From Conchocele bisecta (Eukaryota; Mollusca; Bivalvia; Lucinida; Thyasiridae), in assembly GCA_029237695.1 (NCBI GenBank), contig CM055271.1, forward strand, positions 83,153,488 to 83,217,487: a stretch of 64,000 nucleotides of DNA, written 5' to 3'. A model generated the notes under the pieces. It did not search any database and was not told the origin of the DNA. It was given only the letters and a program-made list of their open reading frames with translations. Below, in pieces: positions 38,401 through 50,400 of the stretch. The first letter of the stretch is position 1; each line of letters begins with the position of its first letter. A program made the translations under genes and the position numbers.

Positions 38401-41400
38401 GATATAAAAACATTTGCGCCCTATGAGTCAGATCAATATGTACATAAAATATAGAATCACTGATAAGAGTTTGCGCCCAGGAGTCAGATCAATATGTACA
38501 TATAGAATACTGCCCTATAATGAACAGTTTGCGCCATGGAGTATCAATATGTACATAAAAATATAGAATCACTGATATAAAGAACAGTTGCTTTGCCCAT
38601 GGAGCAATCAATAGTACATAAAAATAGTCACAGATATAAAGAACATTTGCGCCCATGGAGTCAGATCAATATGTACAAAATATAGAATCACTGATATAAA
38701 GAACAGTGCGCCCATGGAGTCAGATCAATATGTACATAAAATATAGAATCACTGATATAAAAGAACAGTTTGCGCCCTATGGAGTCAGATCATATGTACA
38801 AAAATATAGAATCACTGATATAAAAAATATTTGCGCCCATGGAGTCAGATCAATATGTACATAAAATATAGAATCACTGATATAAAGAACAGTTTGCGCC
38901 CATGGAGTCAGATCAATATGTACATAAAATATAGAATCACTGATATAAAGAACAGTTTGCGCCCATGGAGTCAGATCAATATGTACATAAAATATAGAAT
39001 CACTGATATAAAGAACAGTTTTTGCGCCCATGCAGATCATATGTTACATAAAATAAATCACAGATCATAGATTTCGCTATGGATCAATATGACCGTCAAA
39101 ATTTGATCGTGGAGTCCAACTTTAACCTTTTCGCCCCTAAGTAACTAACATGGACTATTTCATGTTTTAACCCTTCCACCGCTATCTTAATTTTGTTGTC
39201 ATCTGCTGTTTTATTTTCTATTTTCCATTTTCCATTTTTATCATCAAAAACATGCTTTGACAGCACTTCAGAATCATTTTCATTGGAAATGATAATGAAA
39301 ATGATTCTGAAGTGCTGTCAAACCATGTTTTCATTGAGAAATAAGGCAAGATATAGAAGCAACAGCAGACGACAATTGTTGTGTGTAGCGGTCTAAGGGT
39401 TAATAGATTATGATTGTATCATAATACAATGTAGTCTGTTTGCTTCAGTTTCAGACAGAACTCCGTAGGATCCTGATCTCTCTGATCGAGGTGTCACAGA
39501 AGCTTCTCTGTCTCAACCCGGAGGCCTCCAAGATATTCAAACAGGCAGAAGGTACATGCAAATCTGATAAAGAAACATCGCTCCAGATAAGCTTTGTGTC
39601 TAAAGTGTAGTATATCCCTTGATTTCAAATTCAATGTGTATTTTATTTTACTAAAAGATTATTGTATTTATCAAATTGTTTCCTTGATATAATTTCAGAG
39701 CTCCAGATAAGCTTTGTGTCTGAAGTGTACTGTACCCCCGGATATCAAAATCATTGCGTATTTTACTTTTACAGATGGATTATTGATTTTCTTCATTACT
39801 AAATATGGAACAAATGATAACAAAATATAACACATTTAAACATCCACAAAAAGCAAACCCTGTTTGAGCATTTGGAACACAATAATGTCCCCATTAACAT
39901 GACTTTCACTTTTTTGACCTACACATACATGTAGTTGCGGAAACACTTAGCCAAAAAGTTTGTAAAAGTTACTTCATCACGATATACCTTTCATGTTACT
40001 TGATGGATTGTTTGAATATTTGGACACTTGAATCATGTGAGCATTCGGAACACACTCATGCCGCCATTAACATGACCATGACCTTTGTCCTGCTTAAAGC
40101 ATGCACTTCTCTGATGGTTTTTGTGATGCTTTCTCTTTCACACATGCCCATGCTCATGTTAGGGTCAAATGCCTCGGCAGGCGTGACACCGCTTCCGTGG
40201 CTGACTTCTTTTTATATACAATCATTGCTCCAGTAGCCTATTTCATCAACATTGCAAAGTATACTTTAGTAGCAAAGTATACTTTGAGGGAGAAATTTTC
40301 AATTTTTTTAAAAATGTATTAATTTTTATTATACTGAATTTATTACATTATCACAGCCATTTAATGGCTGTGATAATGTAATAAATTCAGTATAATAATT
40401 CTGCATACTTTTAATCATGACATATATGCATTTGTTAGTTCTATATGAAATAATGCATTTCAGGAAAATAAAGGATTTCTCCCTCAAAGTATGCAATGTT
40501 GATGAAATATGCTACAGATAAGGAATTAGTAATGAGTATTGTTACTCCATCATTTATGAAGCAATTGGGTATTTCAAAATTTTAATTGGGTAAAATTCAT
40601 CACTACTGTTTACACATCAACAGACAACAATTATTGAATAGTTTGTTTCGAAATGAAAACATATCTTGGCATTTCTTAAAGAAATAGCAAGATGTGTTTT
40701 CATGGAAAAATAAGAAAAATATGCTATATTTGTGGTCTGTTTATTGTTTTCTGCAGCATGATAAAGGTGCCACAATTGTTCTCATTGCTTTTTGATACTC
40801 GCTACTTCTGATTTCAATTGGGTTTTTGGCAATTTTAATTGGGTATTTACGCAAATATGCAGCTTATCTGGAGCGTGTACAATGCTATCAATTCCAGTTA
40901 TGAACAAAATTAATACATGTAGATATTACTAAATTTATGTACATGTATTAACCCATTCCTTTCGGAATGCAATTTATTAAATAATGTTTTTATTTTTGTT
41001 ATGTCTCACTGAAAGTATATGTTGTGACCACTCGTTTGAACCGAGACGGTTCAAATGGTGGTCGCGACATATACTTCTGAGCGCATAGAAGGAAAATATT
41101 TAGGATATTTGCACAAACATAATGGCGTATCCTAAGCTGGGAAGTCCACATGGTGTCCAGTTTAGAAAGGTTCCCGTGTGTTATGATTGCAGAGATATTT
41201 GTGTACATATATTCAACTGGAAACTCTCGGACACCTTGGTTACTTCCCAGGGTGTCAAGTTTAGAGAGGATCTACTGGGTTATACGAGATATTTGTGTAT
41301 TCAACTGGAACATTTTGTCTAGTTTTGAGATGTTCCAGTGTGTTATTTGAGATATTTGTGTGTGTATATTCAACTGGAAACTCTAAACTAGACACCCAGG

Positions 41401-44400
41401 TGATTTCCCAGGGTGTCTAGTTTTGAGAGGTTCCAGTGCGTTATTTGAGATATTTGTGTGTGTATATTCAACTGAAAACTCACTAAGCTAGACACCCTGG
41501 GGATTTCCCAGGGTGTCCAGTTTTGAGATGTTCCAGTGTGTCATTTGAGATATTTGTGTGTGTATATTCAACTGAAAACTCTCTAAACTAGACACCCTGG
41601 GGAATTCCCAGGGTGTCTAGTTTAGAGAGGTTCCAGTGCGTTATTTGAGATATTTGTGTATGTATATTTAACTGGAAACTATCTAAACTAGACACCCTGG
41701 GGATTTCCCAGTGTGTCTAGTTTAGAGAGGTTCCAGTGCGTTATTTGAGATATTTGTGTGTGTATATTCAACTGGAAACTATCTAAACTAGACACCCTGG
41801 GGATTTCCCAGTGTTACTAGTTTAGAGAGGTTCCAGTGCGTTATTTGAGATATTTGTGTGTGTATATTCAACTGAAAACTCATTAAGCTAGACACACTGG
41901 TGATTTCCCAGTGTGTCTAGTTTAGAGAAGTTCCAGTGCGTTATTTGAGATATTTGTGTGTGTATATTCAACTGAAAACTCACTAAGCTAGACACACTGG
42001 TGATTTCCCAGGGTGTCTAGTTTAGAGAGGTTCCAGTGCGTTATTTGAGATATTTGTGTGTGTATATTCAACTGAAAACTCACTAAGCTAGACACACTGG
42101 TGATTTCCCAGGGTGTCTAGTTTAGAGAGGTTCCAGTGCGTTATTTGAGATATTTGTGTGTGTATATTCAACTGAAAATTCACTAAGCTAGACACACTGG
42201 TGATTTCCCAGTGTGTCTAGTTTAGAGAGGTTCCAGTGTGTTATTTGAGATATTTGTGTGTGTATATTCAACTGAAAACTCACTAAGCTAGACACCCTGG
42301 TGATTTCCCAGTGTGTCTAGTTTTGAGAGGTTCCAGTGCGTTATTTGAGATATTTGTGTGTGTATATTCAACTGAAAAGTCAATAAGCTAGACACCCTGG
42401 GTATTTCCCAGGGTGTCTAGTTTAGAGAGGTTCCAGTGCGTTATTTGAGATATCTGTGGGTGTATATTCAACTGAAAACTCAGTAAACTAGACACCTGGG
42501 GATTTCCCAGGGTGTCTAGTTTAGAGAGGTTCCAGTGCGTTATTTGAGATATTTGTGTGTGTATATTCAACTGAAAACTCACTAAGCTAGACACACTGGG
42601 GATTTCCCAGGGTGTCTAGTTTTGAGATGTTCCAGTGTGTTATTTGAGATATTTGTGTGTGTATATTCAACTGAAAACTCTAAACTAGACACCCTGGGGA
42701 TTTCCCAGGGTGTCTAGTTTAGAGAGGTTCCAGTGTGTTATGTTTGCAGAGATATTGAACGAGCAGTCCCCGTCTAGCCGGGTTGATGAAAGTGACTTGA
42801 AGCCATTGATAGACATGGGCTTTAAAGAAGGCTCAGCCCGCAAAGCACTTCTATTGAACAAGTAAGTAGATGTGTCATTGATGGAAACGAATATCGATGT
42901 ATCGATTTTAACCCTTCCTACGCTGTTGACGGAAATTGCCGTCTGCTGTTTTTCATTTTTGCTTTAATTCTTAACAAAAAACTGCTTTTGACAGCACATG
43001 ATAATCGTCTCCACTGGAGACGATCCTCATGTGCTGTCAAAACCAGGTTTTTGTTGAGAAATATTGAAAATAAAACATTTCCAGCAGACGACAACATTTA
43101 ATTCAGCATAGTAAGGGTTAAACAGCTGTCAATATCGATACATATTTTGAAATATTGATACCACAAATGTGGTGATGTGGTAATTATTTTAATTTTCCTT
43201 TATTTTGTTTAAAAAACTGAAACTAAAGAAAATGTGTATGTTGGTACTGAACGTTTGCATAATATTTGTACTACGGTGCTACTAAATTTTGCGATTTTCG
43301 TACCTGGCCATATTCGCGACGATTATCGTCCGCGGTATGACGACTATTATCTTTCACGACCAAAATTGATCAATTTTGGAATACCAGTATTATGTTTTCC
43401 TTGCAATTTTTTTTAACTGGAAACAGAACTTTTGAATCAATTTCGTCCTCGTCTGGAAACCAACTCCAAACAGTGGATGAGTTTGTCGGCAAACGAAACG
43501 GTATACATGTACACATTACACTGGGCTGACGTTGCTGTGTCAATCATAATTGACCAGGTATTACAGTAAGTCAACAATAGTTATGCGTGAGATGTTCACC
43601 TGGGTATATAAATGGCCAAGTACTGATTCACATTGTCCGCTGACAGCCACAAATCACATTACGCAAACATTGTATTAGCGAACGTACCTCACTATACCCC
43701 CAGTTACCTATGTAAACAGGGGGAATGATGAGGTACCCGCGCAATAGGTAATGCGGTCAAATAGGTCACGATGCAGTGACTATTTTCGATCAATAACTTC
43801 TGTTGTAAGCAATTGTAATGTGTATTTTCAATATTTATATTATTAAAATGTATCATATCGATACCCCTTTAAGTAATATTTGTATATTTTAAATGTATTG
43901 ATGTTCTCATGAAGCGCATGAATATAAGTATTAATTAATCCAGCTTATATTGAGGCAAATCACACAGCCTTAAAACATAGTGCTGGAGTATAAACCATAG
44001 TATCGTATATTATTCATAAGTATATCACTATTAAACATTAATTACAATATGTATGCATATTATTAAAACAGTAGATGCTACCTTTGTTTCGCTATATGTG
44101 ATATTTATAACAAAATATTTTTTTTATTCGTCCGCGTACGAATTTCTGTCACACAAAGCGCCATTTTCAGTTCATATTTTGACCTGTGCATATGAACCGG
44201 ACTAAGTTTAAACAACGCTCGATTCCGTCCAATTCAAATTTCTCTGCAGAATGTTCAGACTAACTACATAAGTAATGCTGCTAAATAAGTGTTAACGGCT
44301 GGAACATGGTCATCACTAAAAGGAAGAAACCAGTCGTATTATTGAAAAATAAGATTTACCCGAGACCTCATGAGGCCGCCATTAATCCAGTGTAAACAAT

Positions 44401-47400
44401 AGACCATGTGATCCCATTCCCTGAGTAGCCGCTGCTTAGTGAAACGGTGTGCTAATCATGATATTATGTTCCCCAATAATTGGAAACGGTTTGAATTTCT
44501 CGGTAAAAACTACGAAAGTCATAAAAAATAACGATGTATATTTAACATTGGATACGCGTAAACGGTATTACTCTCTCATCGGATCGTCAGTTGTTGTCGA
44601 TAGCGATTTAACGTACCGATCTGGTCTTAATTTATTGTCAACTTTCAACGCCATTTACAGAATATATGGCTAATTTTTTAAATAAATAACGGCAAATTAC
44701 GATGACGTTTGCTCTAAAATATCTGTCAGCTTGCGGATGTAAGGAAATCGATTATATTTTAAGGCTACATCTGTGACTAATTACGAATTTATGTATGGTC
44801 TTTGGCTACACCCGACACATTGCACAGATCTAGTTGTAAATACACGTCGCTTTGTGTGGGAAAAAATCGATAATGCGCAATCGTGTGTGATGAGGTGTTG
44901 ATCTGACCACTCAGCTGTAGCCTGTAGGCAATGTTTTGAAATTGACGTGTCGTTTTGATGTGTGCCGCAACACCTCACTGTCGGAGACAACATGACAATT
45001 AACGATATACTCTCAATTATACACAGATCTATTAGACGGCTGGTTATTTAGAAAAAAAAGTAGTTCAGTACACCTTCGCCGATATTGTTTTTAGAAAATC
45101 AGTAATATTTTCCGTAAATGGTGTTGAAAAGTTGACAAAAATTCTATCACCGTATTTAGTTGTGCCGATATTGTTTTAAAAAAATCAGTAATTATTTTCC
45201 GTAAAATGGTGATTGAAAATTAACACAAAATATATAGCCGCATTTCTCCGATATTCGTTTAGAAAATCACCAATATTTTCTGTAAATGGTGTTGTTGACA
45301 CAAAATGCAGCATTCACGCGGAATTCAAATAAAATAAAAAATAATAATTTAATAAATAGACGCCGAAGGCTACTGTGTTTGCGGCCAGTGAATTCTGGTC
45401 GTGTAGCCACATGCGCAGTTCGAACAGTGTTGTGATCAGATGGAGGACAATAATTATTTCAAATTAATAAAAAAATGTTTGCTGTCCGAAAATTAATTAA
45501 TTGTGACAGCCAAAAAAATAGATTTTGGGACAGTAAAACATTATATGGTATAGACAGTACCTCAAACTTTAAAAAAATTAAAAAAAACAGTAACAAACTG
45601 TCTGTGTATATATTACTGAAAGACAGACACTTTCATCGTTGGTAAGTTTCTATCAATTTATAGCTATTTTTATTAAAATCATAAAATTGTGAAAATATTA
45701 AAATCACAAAAATAATATATATGGAGAAAAAAAAATATACCAAGTCGAGGTTTGAACCCCCGACCCTTTCGGGAATCGGTAATTAAATCATAGAAGTCGG
45801 CGACCTTAACCTCACGACTATTGCGCCATTTACGACGATTACGTTTATACAGAAGTGCTATCAGTATTACGCAACCATTTGAATGTAATAATTATTAAAT
45901 TATTTGCAACTCCCATCTACAACGATACCGTTACAGAGATATGCTATTGAAACAACATGTATTAGTACCCATAACATAACAAAGTAATGTATCATTATAT
46001 ATCACAGGAGATAGATTAAAACTATATATACATGTACTAATAAACAGAACAATCCGCTTGGCTCGTATGAAAATAGTACGCGTGATATTGATTATCTCCC
46101 TTGCCGAAAGTAGTTCACTGATTTATTAATTCCAAATAAGACGTGTTTGCGTAATGAGAGCTCCAGTTAAGGTGCGTAATTTGACCAACTTGGGGTGAAA
46201 TTTTCTTATTTCTTCACCAAAAATGGCAAGTTGGGAGTCCTTCAGAATCGTCTTATTGAGACGATTCTAAAGCACTCCCAACTTGCCATTTTTGATGGAG
46301 AAATAAGAAATTTACCTCAAAATTACGCACCTTAACTGGAGCTCTGCACAAATAAACAAAAAGATTTCCAAACATCGACTGCTGGTGCCAACTTTTGCAA
46401 TTTGAGGAGGGTCAATTTTTTGTTACCTATGAAAAAGTACATTTAAATATTTTTTTAGCCGTAATTTGTTTAATTTCCAAAAGTTTATTGACAAAAATGT
46501 GGAACAGAGACCAGTGGACAATATGAGATATTTACATTTCCAGGAACTGTGTGGAGGCGGCTATGGATTGGCTGTTGATCCACGGTGACGATGATGACCA
46601 TGACAACGATGGCACACCCACTGACACAGAGGACTCGCACAATAAGCAGGTATGGCCTCTAATTATACCCCTGCGTTTCACTAAAATGTTCGTAAATGCA
46701 AAATTATGATATTCTGTAAATTTCACATTAACAACATTTTCTTGTAAACAATTATTGGATTTACATTTATTGAGCATAGGCTGCATATGCAGCCTATGTT
46801 CAATAAATGTAAATCCATCAATTGAAATTTCCAGACGATCCTAAATTTGCACTTACGAATATTTTAGTCATACAAAGTTTAGTGAAACGGGCCCCTGGTA
46901 TATGGAATATGTCAAGGGTATATAGTTTACGCCTATCCTTCTGGTTGTCTGTCTGTCCATTAGTCCATAACATAAACTTCACAGATTTTTATAATTTCTG
47001 TTTTCCGTCATATAATGCTTTCATATTTGGCTGGTGTCTTACTAACATCATCCACGTAGGTGGCAGGTTTTGTCGAGCCCGCTTGCGGAAAGCGAGACAT
47101 AGTGATCACAATGACGTCCGGGTGTCCGTGCGTCAGTCCGGGCACATGAGAGGGCACTTGTTGGGTACAAAAGTACCCAACAAATGCCCTCTCGTGTGCT
47201 GGGCAAGCTTTTTAGGGGTCTTATTGGGTATGGTTTGAGTTAGTGTTGGGAATTTTTCGGTATTTTTTATACAGTAAAAACCCAACAAGTATCCATTCGT
47301 AGGAGCGTCCGTCCTTCCATCCGAAATCTGCGTTAAAGTTTTTAAATACCTTATATCTCGACAGTCCTAAGTCACATTGACTTGACACTTTGTATGCTTA

Positions 47401-50400
47401 TTGGTCATCATCCTTATATTCATTCTGTGTCCCACTCATGTGGCCCCTGTGCCCCTAGGTCAAGGTCAAATGACTTTGAAGTTTGTGTTAAAGTTTCTGT
47501 CAAAATTTGCGTTACTGTTTTCACATACCTACTATCTATGTAACCGTAAGTCAGATTTGCTTCAAACTTTGTAAGCTCATTGGGCATCATCCATATATTC
47601 ATTCTGTATCCCACTCATGTGGCCCCTGTGCCCCAAGGTCAAGGCCAAATGACTTAGAAGTTTGCGTTATTATAAAATCTGCGTTAAAGTTTTTACATGC
47701 CTTATATCTCAACAATTGTTACTCCAATTTGATTCCAACTTCCAATACTTCCTTTTCATCATCCATATTTTCATTCCATAGCCTGCCCATGTGGTCCACA
47801 TGCCCAATGTCAAGGTCAAATGACTTTGAAATTTGTGTTAAAGTTTTTACATATCTTATAAATTATCTCCACAATTGTGACTCCAATTTACTTCCAACTT
47901 CCAATACTTTTCATCATCCATATTTTCATTCTATAGCCCACCCATGCGGCCCACATGCCCAAGATCAAGGTGAAATGACTCTAAAATATTTGTGTTAAAG
48001 CTTTTCTCCACAACCCTTAATTCAAATAAATATACTCTGAGACCATCAAATGCCTCGGTGGGCTCGACATGCGGGCCGCGGCCATCTGGTTCTAATTTCA
48101 GTGCTGAATATATTTTTTTCTCGATGTAAATATTCCGTTCTGATTTTGGGATTTCCCCCCAATGTAGCAGGTTAAAACGGGATCAAACCCATTTGCCCGG
48201 CCTTTCATGACCTCATCTGTTGATAGGCCGTTAAACACCAATAATTCCAGCACAAAAATATTTACACAATTCTCTAACATTTGATTGGTCCGTAGCAAGT
48301 CTCTGTCCAAAATTTATATCCCAGTAAACTCCAATGCCGAACTACTTTCCGTAACCGTCAGGCGCAGTTAAAATAATTCTTTCTTAAGAAAACGGAAAAT
48401 AAACACATTTTCTTGATGAATTTATTTAAAATGCTGGAATTATATGGAATGAATGGCATTTTTGTGGAATTTATCGGGGATATAAACTTGGAAAAGTCGC
48501 GGGAATACTGGATGAGGCCTTAAAAAGTTACAATTTTCGAAAAAAAGAAATTGTTTTTTTTTTTTTTTTTTTTTTTCTTTTTTTTTTTTTGAAAATTGTA
48601 ATTTTTTATCGCTTCGTCCAGTATTCCCGCGACTTTTCCAAGTTTATACCCCGATAAATTCCACAAAAAGGCCATTCATTCCTATAACAATAACTAACAT
48701 CATACTGATCCACATGGCGTGCATGCCTACGGTCAAGGCCAAACGTCATGAAAAGAATGCATGTGAGTATTGGTTTTGTTAGAATTTGGAACACCTATGA
48801 AAAATAGGATGTAAAATCTGTTTAATCACTATGAAATAACATTGCGTTGGAATTGTGAGAAATGTGGAGAATTTATTGAGGATATGAACTATTAAAAGTC
48901 CAGGTTGTCCCGTTAGCGCAATCGGTAACGAACGCGCTTCTCACCAATGCGACCCCGGGTTCGATCCTCGGCAGGGGTGGTATGTGAGATGGTATGGTGG
49001 TCGTTAGATTGAGTAAGTATGTTTCCTCCGGGTACTCCGGTTTCCTCCCACAGTAGTGACCGCCGTAAGGGCCAAAGAATGCATTTGTATATTAAAGTGC
49101 TCTCGCACTTGTTTGTAATCGTTGTAAAATAAATAAAGTTTATACTTTAAAAGTTCACCAATACTGGCTGAAGGCCTTCTGAAAAATTCTTCATAACTGT
49201 ACAGAGCTCCAGATAAGCTTTGTGTCTAAAGCGTACTATACTTCCTGATTTCAAAATCATTGCATATTTTACTTTTACAAATGGATTATTGATTTTCTTC
49301 ATTACTAAATATGGAACAAATGATAACAAAAATAACAAACAAACAAAAAATATAACAAATTTAAACATTCACTTATTTGAACTGTTTGCTTTTTGCAGCT
49401 CAACTATAAAGTGAATTTTCAACTTTATTACAGTATTTTCACTACTCAATTTGGAAATCAGTGCGTATTTTCACATTGCTGTGCGTATTTTGTACTCCCT
49501 CTTTTTTTAATAAATGCGTATTCAGCTAAAATAAGTGCGTACAATATGCCAATACGCACCTATTCTGGAGCTCTGTAACCGTAATTTATTTCTATAATAA
49601 ACCACTTGTAGATAGACGGAATCATAATGTGACGTTTATTAAGACATAGATGTATTTCATCACATTGTTAGTGCCGATGTTACAGCAGCATGGAGCGGAA
49701 GGTGGAACACAAATAGCCGATAGTCCCAATGAACAGACCAACAAACAGACAAATCACCGCGTGTCCAATATCCTTCATTCGTTGCGGGCGTACAGAAAGC
49801 GAGAATTTCGACCAAACCAGAAGGTATGCATCACTAAATTTTATACGATAAAAATGTCTGTACGAAGATTTATATGCCCCTTCCACCGAGAGCATATAGT
49901 GTTAACGGCGTCCGTCCATTCTTACGTCTATCCATCCATCTATCCTGAAACTTTAATGTTCGGGTAAATGTCTTATAATTTCTGTTTCCTTACACGGATC
50001 TGCTTGATATTTCACACACGCATTGCTCTAATGGTCTTCTACCGCCCCGCAACAAATCCATGATCGTCCCGTCCCTGCTAAGCCCGGAGTCAAGGTCATA
50101 TACTTGGTGCATTTGAAACCTTAACGCTCGGGTAAATGTCTTATAATTTCTGTTTCCTTGCACTCATTGCACGCATTTATTTAATTGTCCTCTACTGTCC
50201 TGTGACAAAGCCACGATCGTCCCGTCCCCGCCAAGCCCAGGGTCAAGGTCACATACTTGGTGCGTTCAAAACCTTAACGCTCGGGTAAATGTCTTATGAT
50301 TTCTGTTTCCTTGGACGGATCTGGTTGATATTTCACACATGCATTCCTCTAATGCTCCTCTACCACCCTATGAAATATCCACAATTGTCTTGCCCCCGCT

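Noticed and set aside
28071..39062. CRISPR-like appearance of the regular arrays
   Set aside because: Units are head to tail with no unique spacers, and the sequence is eukaryotic.
48900..48975. A functional tRNA gene
   Set aside because: A and B boxes are present, but the acceptor stem does not pair, and a SINE body with target duplication follows.
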